In this document: positions 16,103 through 24,460 of the stretch, piece by piece
How positions within the stretch are numbered: the stretch's first letter is position 1
How the letters are laid out: every line of letters begins with the position of its first letter
Assembly: GCA_019894715.1 (NCBI GenBank)
Contig: JAGXOA010000204.1
Location: forward strand, 1-51,178
DNA: 51,178 bases
From: Promethearchaeota archaeon
GTDB lineage: Archaea > Asgardarchaeota > Lokiarchaeia > Sigyniarchaeales > SOKP01
Direction of reading: 5' to 3'
Translations under genes and position numbers: made by a program
Notes under the pieces: model-generated
Database searches by the model: none
The model's input: the letters and a program-made list of their open reading frames with translations, nothing else
What the model was told of the DNA's origin: nothing

Positions 16103-18679
16103 TTATAACTTTCTCCAAGGTTCACCATATAGAATAAAACTTGAAATAGATTTACTATTTTTTATATTTATATGAGTATTTTCAATGTTATTATCTAAAT
16201 CTGTCATTTTTTGTTCTATAAGTTGTGTTGTTCTATTAGCAATGTACTCTTGTCTAGCTTTAAGTAAAGAAATACCTAAGCTATTTTGTTTAAAAAGATA
16301 TTTAAAGAAATTAGCTATTATCTGTTTGGTTTCTTCATTGAATATTGGATAAACCCTTGAAATTATTCCTGTGATTTTGTTAAAATCAAATTGCGAGATA
16401 ATATCCCCAAAACATCTCAAATCATCTTCTATTCGATTTCCATTCATATCATAGATCTGTGTATTGAAAAATAATACAGGTTTTAATTTATATTTATTTT
16501 CTGTTATACCATCAAATAATTCTGTGAATTTTATGAGATTATTATCATTTGCTATAAAATAGCTATTTTTTGGATTCAGATGAGAATAAAAAATATTCCC
16601 AATAATATATATAATCATATAGGGTTTATTTGTTATGGATTCTAAAATTGCTTTTTTATTACTTTCTCTACCAGATAAAATCTCAATTGATCTTACTTCT
16701 TCACATTGATTAAAATATTTACTAATAAAATCTAATTCATTAGCTCCAGCAGGAAAAGGAAATAATAACTCTTTATTTTTAATATCTTCATTCCATCTTG
16801 TTGGGTTAATTGTATTAGTAGAATCTATAATTAAAATATCATACTTAAAATTTTGTTCTTCAGTTATATCATCTATCTTTTCTTCTTTAAAGTTTACTCC
16901 ATGAATAGGTGGTTCTCCTTTATTATAACCACAAGAATATTTTAAAAAGAAGAAATTTCCATCGTAAATTAGTTCAAAAGGTATTGTCATAGAATCGATA
17001 ATAAAATATATCTGGGGAATAAAATCAATACTCTTAAATTTAAATTGAGAAAAAATATTTCTTATAATCTTTGGTAATGATAGATATAAAATTGTTCCTA
17101 ATTCTTCTAAGGAAAAATCATATATTCTTACTTCTTTATTGGAAAAAAGATCGTTATATAATTCCATTAGATGGGTATCATTCCAAAATTCATCTTTAAT
17201 TTTCCCTTCTAAAGTTTTATTATCCAAAGATAAAATTCTGTATGATAATTCCCCTTGAGAATTTATCCTTAGAATAATATTTTTAATATCAAAATCGATA
17301 CCATCTAAAATATTATCGATTTCATCTTCTAGTGAATAAATAGTTTTATTTAATTCTTTAGTTTCATTATGAAGATTCTCAATATTACTCAATAGAGGTT
17401 GTATTCTTTTATTTAGCAGAGGTCTAATTTTTTTAACTATTTCCTTATTATTTTCTTCATATAAGGCTCTATAAAATAACATCCTCCAAAAGTCTTGTTT
17501 ATCAGAATAAAAAAACATTGATTTAAATTTCCATAAATAATTGCAAGTGTAAAAATAATGGTAGATCTGAGGTCCATTTTGAGGAATTTTAAGATTACTA
17601 GATAATTTCTCGATTGATTGTAAAAGATATTTTTTCTCTCTCATATAAACAAATTTACCACATGCTTCAGCCCATAATTCAATAAGTACATTATCGTAAC
17701 TTAAATCGGATTGAATTAAGAATAAATCTTCTAAGAAATCATATATTTCATAAGAGATTTCAAATTTATTTCTATCTATTGTATAATTGATAAATTGACG
17801 AATTTGAACAATAGCATCTCCTAAAGATTGAAATTTCTTGATATTATGAAAAAGACTTCGAATAACAATAATAATCCATGATGCTTCTCCAATATTATTT
17901 AGATATTCAATAAGACTAATAAGGTCTTGTTGTATAGTGCTAAACGACCTCTCATTTATAGAAATTCTACTTAAATTGCTAAAATCATTTTTTAAATAAT
18001 TTGGAATTCGATTTACCAGAATTTTATTCATTATTTTTATGAATTCCTCTGAATTTTCCAAGAGATTAAATTTAATATTAATATTTTCAAGGATTATAAA
18101 TAGAAAGAGAGATCTTTTTCCAGGTTCTAATTTATAGATGATTCTTCCCATACTTTCCATTGCGAATCTAAAAAAATCTGTAGGAATAATTGATTTTCTT
18201 AAGAACATTAGCAATATCTGTAATTCTATTAGTTTTAGATTATTATTTTGTTCAATTACTTTTATTGAGTAAGAATTAATGAATTTAGTAATACCTCCAA
18301 TTGATAAATTTTGTTTTGTAATAAAATTTTTTAGTAAATCTGTAGCAAATTTATCAAATAGGTCAAAATCTTCTAGTTTTGAAAGAAATGAGAAAAATCT
18401 CTTATATGCATCAATATATTTTATTAAATCAAAATCTTCATTTTTCTTTTTTATTTTAAGGGAATTAAGATACATCCACCATGAATTTGATAAGATTAGG
18501 ATCAGTTGATGTTTTTTCTGAGCATCAAGCCATTCTTTTGTTTCAATATTAAAGTAGAGATCAAGAAATACTCTGGACGCCCAATGATGATTTCCTAATT
18601 GAAGAAGCTTCCTTCCTTGAATAACACTTTTCTGAAAATTTTTTAGAAATTCTTCTTTTTTTTCCTTGTTAATTGACAT
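16103..18679 (-). CDS. Large helical protein with a C-terminal CHAT-like domain lacking the catalytic dyad
   Basis: 858 residues. Residues 1-430 are alpha-helical, TPR/armadillo-like, without a recognisable family. Residues 430-480 are a short coiled coil. From about residue 560 the protein follows the CHAT (caspase/separase-like) layout: MTIPFELIYDGNFFF (compare LPWExLxxxxxxL), LLFPFPAGANELDFI (compare LPGAxxEV), EILSGRESNKKAILESI, then IYIIGNIFY at 690-698 and VLFFNTQ at 735-741, ending LGISLLKARQEY and SFILYGEPW (compare WAxFxLYGDP). At the positions of the dyad His (xxHG) and Cys (NAC) there are Asn695 and Gln741, so protease activity is unlikely. It follows the actin-like gene by 36 bp. 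A scaffold or pseudoprotease role is inferred. Confidence 0.68.
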   Translation of the reverse strand: MSINKEKKEEFLKNFQKSVIQGRKLLQLGNHHWASRVFLDLYFNIETKEWLDAQKKHQLILILSNSWWMYLNSLKIKKKNEDFDLIKYIDAYKRFFSFLSKLEDFDLFDKFATDLLKNFITKQNLSIGGITKFINSYSIKVIEQNNNLKLIELQILLMFLRKSIIPTDFFRFAMESMGRIIYKLEPGKRSLFLFIILENINIKFNLLENSEEFIKIMNKILVNRIPNYLKNDFSNLSRISINERSFSTIQQDLISLIEYLNNIGEASWIIIVIRSLFHNIKKFQSLGDAIVQIRQFINYTIDRNKFEISYEIYDFLEDLFLIQSDLSYDNVLIELWAEACGKFVYMREKKYLLQSIEKLSSNLKIPQNGPQIYHYFYTCNYLWKFKSMFFYSDKQDFWRMLFYRALYEENNKEIVKKIRPLLNKRIQPLLSNIENLHNETKELNKTIYSLEDEIDNILDGIDFDIKNIILRINSQGELSYRILSLDNKTLEGKIKDEFWNDTHLMELYNDLFSNKEVRIYDFSLEELGTILYLSLPKIIRNIFSQFKFKSIDFIPQIYFIIDSMTIPFELIYDGNFFFLKYSCGYNKGEPPIHGVNFKEEKIDDITEEQNFKYDILIIDSTNTINPTRWNEDIKNKELLFPFPAGANELDFISKYFNQCEEVRSIEILSGRESNKKAILESITNKPYMIIYIIGNIFYSHLNPKNSYFIANDNNLIKFTELFDGITENKYKLKPVLFFNTQIYDMNGNRIEDDLRCFGDIISQFDFNKITGIISRVYPIFNEETKQIIANFFKYLFKQNSLGISLLKARQEYIANRTTQLIEQKMTDLDNNIENTHINIKNSKSISSFILYGEPWRKL

Positions 18680-18715
18680 CTTATTCTCATCTAAGATTAT
18701 TAATTTAGTTATAAT

Positions 18716-19885
18716 TTATTGATTTGTTGGTTCTTCAATATTTGGATTTTTAATCCAACCTTTTAATTTGTTTTGAGAAAATAAAATAGAAGCACCTATC
18801 CAACTCATATTCTCTCTTCCAGAGGCAGCAAAGATCTCTATTTTTGGTTTTAATTGATCTGGAAAATATTTTTTTAACTCAAATATTAATCTTTCTTTAA
18901 GACCAACAAACAGACTATTTCCCCCAGAAATTACTATATTTGATACAAGATCCACCCAATTCTCTCGATCCCAAAATTTAATCACTTTTACAATAGCTTC
19001 AGGAAGACTGATATAATCAATATGAATTAATTTAGGATCAAATAAGGGCTCAATAAGTTGGAGTCTCTCAAAATTAATTTCTAATTTTGAATTATCTGGT
19101 AAATTTACAATTCTATTATATTTAGTTAAACCTTCCTTTATCATTTTTTTTTCTGCTTTAGGATTCAAGACGCATAATCCCATTTTCTCTTTTATTTCTT
19201 TTGCTAAGAAATAATCAAGATAAAAATTTTTACTAGAACCTTGTCCTTTTAACATTATATTCAGAAAATAATTCGTTAATTCCTTTCCAGCTATTGGAAA
19301 AATATCTCTAGCCATTATATTAGTAAATCCATGATATATTGATGATATATATGTTTTTGATTCTCCCATATTTATTATAATTCCATCTGCTTTCTTTAAC
19401 GTTGAAAGAATTGCTTTATCATCATTAAGGAATAAAAGATAAGGAAAATGAAATTCTTCAAAAAATATATTTTGTAACTTATTTCTATCAATATCAGTTA
19501 AAATAAAAGAAGATATTAGAATAATAGATTGTAAGAATCTATATTCTATTGGAATCTCTAACTTCTCATAGTGATAGAGAAAAAATTTAGAAAGAATATT
19601 ATAATTATTTTCTTTTTTAAATTCATGAATTTTTAATATATTCTGATAAACTAAAGCATCATTACCATATTTATATCCATTATTCTCTTTTTCAATAAAA
19701 ATTTCTTCGAGCCCATCTATAACGTCTGAGTTAAAGATATAGTCAGTTCTGTCCACATAAATGCTTGGTACAATGATTTCTGGAAAGTCCTCACCTGCCC
19801 AACCTATTTTAAAGGTATTACTTCCTATGTCTAAAACTAATGGTCTAAGATATTTATCATTATCAGAAGACATTTTTGTAAACAA
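18716..19885 (-). CDS. Actin-family protein (Asgard actin-related, altered nucleotide site)
   Basis: 389 residues, close to actin length. Recognisable actin landmarks: LVLDIGSNTFKIGWAGEDFP at 17-34 (actin phosphate-1, with Asp19 and Lys26 for actin Asp11 and Lys18), NKLQNIFFEEF at 135-145 (compare EKMTQIMFETF), GIIINMGESKTY at 168-179 (phosphate-2, compare GIVMDSGDGVTH), GKELTNYFLNIM at 200-211, VISGGNSLFVGLKERL at 318-333 (compare GGTTMYPGIADRM) and MSWIGASILFS at 360-370 (compare VWIGGSILASL). Three ATPase residues differ: actin Gln137 is Asn139, Asp154 is Asn172 and Asp157 is Glu175. It is an actin-related protein rather than the conventional Asgard actin. It lies in an operon, 31 bp after the coiled-coil gene and 36 bp before the CHAT-like gene. 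Confidence 0.88.
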   Translation of the reverse strand: MFTKMSSDNDKYLRPLVLDIGSNTFKIGWAGEDFPEIIVPSIYVDRTDYIFNSDVIDGLEEIFIEKENNGYKYGNDALVYQNILKIHEFKKENNYNILSKFFLYHYEKLEIPIEYRFLQSIILISSFILTDIDRNKLQNIFFEEFHFPYLLFLNDDKAILSTLKKADGIIINMGESKTYISSIYHGFTNIMARDIFPIAGKELTNYFLNIMLKGQGSSKNFYLDYFLAKEIKEKMGLCVLNPKAEKKMIKEGLTKYNRIVNLPDNSKLEINFERLQLIEPLFDPKLIHIDYISLPEAIVKVIKFWDRENWVDLVSNIVISGGNSLFVGLKERLIFELKKYFPDQLKPKIEIFAASGRENMSWIGASILFSQNKLKGWIKNPNIEEPTNQ

Positions 19886-19916
19886 ATAATAATAAAAGAA
19901 TTATATATAGTTTCCC

Positions 19917-20645
19917 TTAATGGAACATTTCATCTGTAAATCTTTTTAATTGATATTCTTTAACTTGTAGTTCTAATAATCCTAATACTTTCTTAAATTC
20001 ACCAGACATATCTTGAATATTTACTTCAGCAATATTTTCTATTTCATCTCTTTTAATTTTAAATTGTTCAAGATGTTCTTGAATTCGACCATAAGCTTGG
20101 CTTATTTCAAGTACTAATTCTTCCGTATTTTTTTTTGTTATTTTTCTCATTTTTCTTAGAATAGTGAGAAGTGTTGAAATTGAATTTTCCCACCGATTAT
20201 ATCTTTCCCCATAACCCTCAAAGAATTGTGTAAAAAATACGCCTAATTTCTCAAAAAGATCACTTTCTTTGGATTCTTTTTTCTCAACTTTTTTAATTGG
20301 AGGAGGAGATTGAGTTTCTGTCTCTTTGGGAACCTTTCCTTTTTTTTCAACTGGTTTTTCTTCCACCAATCGCTTTCTTTCCTTAACTCTTTCTCTTTGA
20401 ATAAGAGGTACTTCTTCTAAAGCATATTCGTTAGCTATTTGTTTTGCTATTTCTTTATCATAAGAAAGATGAGGCTTTATTTTACCTTCAATAATGTCTT
20501 TTCTTTGATAAGTTCCCTTACCCTTAGATAAAGATCCTAATAGACTATGTAAATCATTCCCAGTTTTTTCAGTTGATTTTAATGCTTCTCCTAAAGAAGG
20601 TACTTGTGTTGTTTTTTTCTTCTTATCTCGTTTTTTTTTTGCCAT
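19917..20645 (-). CDS. Charged disordered/coiled-coil protein heading the actin-like operon
   Basis: 242 residues, not recognised. The first 15 residues are almost all Lys/Arg (MAKKKRDKKKKTT). Residues 15-125 are low-complexity and probably disordered, with a proline stretch (QSPPPIKK) in a Lys/Glu-rich region. Residues 130-242 are helical with heptad character (LFEKLGVFFTQFF, then RIQEHLEQFKIKRDEIENIA, ending LQVKEYQLKRF). It is the first gene of a three-gene operon and could be a filament- or membrane-associated adaptor, but that is inferred from position only. The Lys-rich N-terminus could bind acidic filaments, lipid or nucleic acid. Confidence 0.6.
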   Translation of the reverse strand: MAKKKRDKKKKTTQVPSLGEALKSTEKTGNDLHSLLGSLSKGKGTYQRKDIIEGKIKPHLSYDKEIAKQIANEYALEEVPLIQRERVKERKRLVEEKPVEKKGKVPKETETQSPPPIKKVEKKESKESDLFEKLGVFFTQFFEGYGERYNRWENSISTLLTILRKMRKITKKNTEELVLEISQAYGRIQEHLEQFKIKRDEIENIAEVNIQDMSGEFKKVLGLLELQVKEYQLKRFTDEMFH

Positions 20646-20670
20646 AGTCTCTATATCATTTATATTGGTG

Positions 20671-20682
20671 CTTTTTATAATA
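20671..20682 (-). promoter_or_regulatory. Candidate TATA box of the actin-like operon
   Basis: On the minus strand this reads TATTATAAAAAG, an archaeal TATA-like element whose near edge is 26 nt before the ATG at 20645. That spacing would put transcription start at or just before the start codon, so the mRNA may be leaderless. No Shine-Dalgarno sequence is seen in front of the gene, which agrees with this. Confidence 0.4.
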
Positions 20683-20883
20683 TTTATTATATTATATTAT
20701 CATTATAAAATTAATATTTTTTTAATGTTTCCAATATATATTCATTTCTTTTCAATATTTTAAATATTTGTTTCGTCATTTCAAAATTCAAATTGATTTC
20801 AATAATTAAAATGAATTACTAGAAATACTTTCCAAAAAAAAAAATAGGTAGAAAAGAAGATTTATATTATGTTTGGTGAGTAT

Positions 20884-21246
20884 ATGAATATAAGCGATGA
20901 TTGGACAGGAAATGTGTAAAAAAAATTATAGAGGATATAAAAGTAAAATCAAGAAAAACGATTGATGTCAATAGCGAAATTTACCAAAATTTAATTTATT
21001 ATAAGTCTAGCATAATCTCTATTAGAATTCCCTCTTATACTCAACGAAAAACAAACATTACCACTCAAGGTCCAGATTTGTCCAGAATTTTAGAAACTAT
21101 GGACAACCCTTTTTATAAGAGTTTCCTTATAATGTCCAAGATTGTCTTAGTTGTTTTCAACTAAAGATGACGGTTTAGATGAAACAATACCTATTTCTAA
21201 TGAGAATCGAACTAATTTTCAATGGATACGAGATGATGTAAAATAA
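20884..21246 (+). pseudogene. Small gene broken by a frameshift and an IS607 left-end insertion
   Basis: A GGTGAG Shine-Dalgarno sequence (20874-20879) precedes an ATG at 20884 (MNISDDWTGNV), which meets a stop at an A8 run. The next frame over continues with KIIEDIKVKSRKTIDVNSEI up to about 21010. There the 99-bp left-end repeat (21012-21110) interrupts it, and a coding-like tail resumes in the original frame (DDGLDETIPISNENR, FQWIRDDVK) up to the TAA at 21244-21246. The KTIDVNSEIYQNL segment resembles the N-terminal strand-helix of small antitoxin/CopG-type DNA-binding proteins, but this is weak. It reads as a dead gene with one indel and one insertion. Confidence 0.55.
21012..21110 (-). 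mobile_element. Solitary IS607-type left end (copy A of 99-bp repeat)
   Basis: Matches 29707-29805 at 97 of 99 bases, in the same orientation, with one C/T and one G/A difference. In the other copy the repeat runs exactly from the tnpA start codon to the apparent outer end, so it is the left end of the element. Here no tnpA follows: the similarity stops at the base where the start codon would be. Inside are the inverted pair TGTCCA / TGGACA and two direct GTCCAG copies, probable transposase binding sites. It is either a MITE-like derivative or a deletion relic. Confidence 0.75.
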
Positions 21247-21375
21247 TTTAAATATGAACAAAAAAATAAATATATTGCAATCTAATAATACATTCAAATT
21301 ATTCTTTTTTTTATAATACGATTATTTATTTTAATACAAATTTCTCTCAAAAAATATAAAAATAGATTGTTTGCA

Positions 21376-21777
21376 TTATAGTGGAACGATTTCTACTTTT
21401 ATAGCATCTCCTTCATTTTTCAATCTCTCTTTTAACTCATTTAGAGGAATATTAGGAGTAGGGCTTATTACGGTCCATAATGCAGTTTTATTCTTCTCTA
21501 ATATTGCAGACTCACCATACATTAAGGAAATTCCTAGAGTACCAAAAGTCTCGGCAATTTTAGCTAATGATCCTGGTGAATCCGCTATTGTAATTCTTAA
21601 TTTAATTGGTTTTTGATCTTTATCTAACCCAACGGGTGTGATCTTGATTTCCTTCATCTCTGTATCAGCAACCATCATTAATTTTGTATCTAAAGTTATT
21701 CCAAAACTTTTTCGAACAACTTGTGGTAGTACCAACCTCCCTCGGTCATCAATAGATATAATCCTTACTTCCTTCAT
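21376..21777 (-). CDS. AbrB/SpoVT DNA-binding domain fused to an ACT domain
   Basis: 133 residues. Residues 1-45 form a swapped-hairpin AbrB domain (VRIISIDDRGRLVLPQVVRK, then FGITLDTKLMMVAD), a dimeric DNA-binding fold common in archaeal regulators. Residues 58-133 form an ACT-like ferredoxin fold (IKLRITIADSPGSLAKIAET, LGISLMYGESAILE, ALWTVISP), which usually binds an amino acid or other small ligand. A ligand-responsive transcription regulator is the natural reading. It stands alone between transposon relics, so its targets are not evident. Confidence 0.8.
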   Translation of the reverse strand: MKEVRIISIDDRGRLVLPQVVRKSFGITLDTKLMMVADTEMKEIKITPVGLDKDQKPIKLRITIADSPGSLAKIAETFGTLGISLMYGESAILEKNKTALWTVISPTPNIPLNELKERLKNEGDAIKVEIVPL

Positions 21778-22465
21778 TAGTATCAGACAAATATATTAAA
21801 ACTTTATAATAATAAATAGAAGGATCAATTTATATATTTTATCATATAAGCAAAAGAAAACTCATTCCTTTAGGGATTGGATGAATTTTATTAAAAAAAT
21901 ATTGCAAAAATCACTAATCTATCTCACATCCTATTTTTAAATAGAGGAAAAACTCTATATTAGGTATAAATGATCAATTAGATAACCAATAATTAGTCAT
22001 AATACTACCGTAGGGACTACAGGATGTCAAGCGTTTGGAGAAACTGTAAAACTCAAGTAATCCATTGAGCTCGTTTCGAGGAATTACTAATCCAACACCT
22101 TTAGATGATGGTAGTTCAAACATTGTTCATTAATATCATATTCAATAAATTGTTTTTTCTTCTTACTTTTTTTTTTAAATATATAAATAAAAAAATTCAA
22201 CTATAACATAAAATTCAGAAATAGATTTAGTTATTAAAGTTAATTATCGAGTATTTCTAACTCTTTTGGATAAATATTTAGAATATATCCCTCTTTTCTT
22301 GAAATTATGAGAGAATTATTTTCTTATTTTTTAATATGGAAATGAACTATATTTTTTTTTTTAAATCTAAATCTTCAGTAATAGTTGAAGGTGTTATTCC
22401 TGGATTATATACGATTAATTTTAGAATTTTAATTTAAAAGAAAGAGAAAATAAATTTAATTATTT
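21778..22465. other. 688-bp gene-free stretch holding a tnpB relic
   Basis: No intact frame. Besides the tnpB 3' relic at 22010-22120 there is a small hairpin with a TTTA loop at 21864-21877 (ATTCC-TTTA-GGGAT), a shape often seen in IS605-family ends but too short to call. The remainder is AT-rich, with T-tracts near 22160-22180 and 22350-22361. Confidence 0.5.
22010..22120 (+). mobile_element. Decayed tnpB 3' end with right-end/omega-RNA remnant
   Basis: In frame from 22010 the sequence reads VGTTGCQAFGE, close to the common TnpB C-terminal pattern VGTTGxxACGD, then a stop. About 45 bp later TCCAACACCTTTAGATGATG followed by GTAGTTCAAAC matches the IS605-family right end (stem, CTTTAG loop, GTAGTTCA), with the stem decayed. 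The RuvC and zinc-finger regions are absent upstream, so only the tail survives. Confidence 0.6.
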
Positions 22466-24460
22466 TTATTTAACATTTGCTTTTAATTTTACTGAAAGAT
22501 CTCTTGCTCTTTTGGAGTACCATACCAACAATTCTCCAGCATCTTCGGGTTTAAAGTATTCTCCACCACATAAGGCTGCTGCTCTTGACATTAATTCATC
22601 ATCAGGATTACCAAGACCAACAATGTAGATAATAACATTTGTCATAGTAGAAAATTTTTGTATTGCATTGAAAAAAGCATCACCATCTGTTGGAACACCG
22701 TCCGTTAACATGACAATCATAGTAGGTTGATTCGGATTAATCTTATTGAATTCATTCAATATATTCATTGCTTTTACCATAGAATCACCCATATTAGTCG
22801 CTTGACCGTAGGAATTTCCTATACGGTCCACAATCATTCTAGCAGACTCTTCAAGAACACCTTTTTTTCCACTAGCAGAATCCATATAATAACTATTTCC
22901 AAAAGGTAAAATTTGAGCCTCATCAGCAAAACGAATAACAGATACTTTTTCACCAAACCCTCTACCAACTTTTTCACTTAGGAAAAGAACAGCTGCAAAT
23001 GCTGCAGATATACGCCGAGGTATATTAATACCATCCTTAAAATTCTTTAAAAACTCTTGTATTTCTCTTGATTCCATAGCTGCTTTTATTCCTTCAATAG
23101 CAGGTGCTATATTAGTAACATACACATCTCTTGCCATCATTGAACGGCTTATATCGATAATTAATATAGCGTTAAAAGGAATTAATCCCATAGGACTTAG
23201 AGTCAGTGTAGTATTTTCAGTAATACTAGATAATATATCTCCTGATAAATCAGGAACACAATCAAGGATTGAACATGCTAAATTTACAACATTCCATCTT
23301 AACTTAATACCTTTAAATATAATATAGTTTGAAAGCCATTGTTTGAGTTGAACAATATTTTGGCGAGCTATTGATATAAGTTCCCACATATTTTCTCCTG
23401 CAATAGGAGAAATACCTAAAGATACACTCTGAAGAGGTATAATTTGTCTCTGGTTTTTATAGACTTTAACTTCATAACTTCCAATACCAGATGCCTCTAA
23501 TATTTCACTATCTATAACTATTGTATTTTCTGGAGCATCTTCAGATATTTGAACCTTTCCAGCACCAACAGCACCAGTAAGCCCATCTTCAAAAGCAATT
23601 ATATCATTATTTTGAAGAGAGAGGGTAAGCTGGATTCTTGGACTCACTAGACAATATCCTTGAAGATCTCCTTTAGAATCAACTTGTAACATAATTTGTC
23701 CAGCTTTTTTAATAGGAGGTTCTGTGGAATATATAACAACTTTTTCGGATTGAATATTAGTATCCTCTTTTGTATCTCTACTCATTCTTATTTCTAGATC
23801 ACTTATATTTGCTTCATCTATTCTTGCTGAACCAATTGCTCTTGTTAGAGGATCTTCCCATACAATCAACATTCCTTGACCAAGGCCAAGTTTATTTAAG
23901 TTTTTAGGACTTACTTGTACTCTTCCTCCAACAATTGAAGGAGTAATAATAGGTTTTACTGAAATTCCGCCTTTATGTTTCTTTAAAATATCAATATTGA
24001 TTTGATTAGCGTTTACTTGTACTTGAGGTTGTTGAATGGTAGGTTGTGTTTGAAATCCAGAAGTTGGTTGTTGATAAGGCATTGTAGGAGGGGGAGGTGC
24101 AAATCCTTGTGAGGAGGGTGATGGATAAGAGTGAACAGGAGGTTGTGGTTGCTGATATTGTTGAGGTTGTGGTTGCTGATATTGTTGAGGTTGTTGTGCT
24201 TGTTGCGTAATTTTTCTTACGATAAGTTCAACACCACTATATTCTAAATTGCTTATTATATCTCCTGAAAATTTTCCAGCAAAATCTAATACTTTGTCAG
24301 ATATTTCTACAGAAGCAAAAATTGTTTTATAATTATCTGGATTAAAAATCTCCACTTGTTCTCCATTATTTACTCCTAATATTTGACCATTTCCGGGAGA
24401 TATTATAACTTTATTTGTAATATCATTTTTTTGATCAACAAATATTTTTATCTCTGGCAT
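22466..24460 (-). CDS. VWA-domain protein with N-terminal double-psi-barrel-like repeats and a P/Q-rich linker
   Basis: 664 residues. Residues 1-84 and two further units (about 165-250 and 255-340) look like related beta-barrel modules of the Cdc48-N/AbrB-like kind: VIISPGNGQILGVNNGEQVE; VQVSPKNLNKLGLGQGMLIV; LVSPRIQLTLSLQNNDIIAF. Residues 85-150 are a Gln/Pro-rich linker. The VWA domain starts near 428 with IDISRSM (MIDAS D436, S438, S440), and a second MIDAS Asp is in LTDGVPTDGD. A metal-dependent protein-binding module is expected. No signal peptide or membrane helix, so it is cytoplasmic. It is the last gene of a minus-strand series with the roadblock and gelsolin-like genes (gaps about 130 bp). 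Confidence 0.8.
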   Translation of the reverse strand: MPEIKIFVDQKNDITNKVIISPGNGQILGVNNGEQVEIFNPDNYKTIFASVEISDKVLDFAGKFSGDIISNLEYSGVELIVRKITQQAQQPQQYQQPQPQQYQQPQPPVHSYPSPSSQGFAPPPPTMPYQQPTSGFQTQPTIQQPQVQVNANQINIDILKKHKGGISVKPIITPSIVGGRVQVSPKNLNKLGLGQGMLIVWEDPLTRAIGSARIDEANISDLEIRMSRDTKEDTNIQSEKVVIYSTEPPIKKAGQIMLQVDSKGDLQGYCLVSPRIQLTLSLQNNDIIAFEDGLTGAVGAGKVQISEDAPENTIVIDSEILEASGIGSYEVKVYKNQRQIIPLQSVSLGISPIAGENMWELISIARQNIVQLKQWLSNYIIFKGIKLRWNVVNLACSILDCVPDLSGDILSSITENTTLTLSPMGLIPFNAILIIDISRSMMARDVYVTNIAPAIEGIKAAMESREIQEFLKNFKDGINIPRRISAAFAAVLFLSEKVGRGFGEKVSVIRFADEAQILPFGNSYYMDSASGKKGVLEESARMIVDRIGNSYGQATNMGDSMVKAMNILNEFNKINPNQPTMIVMLTDGVPTDGDAFFNAIQKFSTMTNVIIYIVGLGNPDDELMSRAAALCGGEYFKPEDAGELLVWYSKRARDLSVKLKANVK
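24139..24186 (+). repeat. Two perfect 24-bp tandem repeats in the VWA gene linker
   Basis: The unit GAGGTTGTGGTTGCTGATAT+TGTT occurs at 24139-24162 and again at 24163-24186, followed by a partial third copy. It encodes the repeated QQYQQPQP of the Gln/Pro linker. In-frame slippage would lengthen or shorten the linker by eight residues. Confidence 0.9.

Noticed and set aside
16103-18679. His700 (FYSHLNP) as the CHAT catalytic His
   Set aside because: It lies five residues after the aligned dyad position and is not followed by Gly; the Cys position is also lost, so a shifted dyad is not supported.
20901-21164. An 87-residue plus-strand protein starting at TTG
   Set aside because: It spans the junction between a broken gene and the 99-bp transposon end; the second half is translated left-end sequence, so I annotate the pieces as a pseudogene and a mobile element.
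21858-21885. Hairpin ATTCC-TTTA-GGGAT as a further IS605-family end
   Set aside because: Only 5 bp including a wobble and no adjoining transposase sequence or GTAGTTCA-type border.
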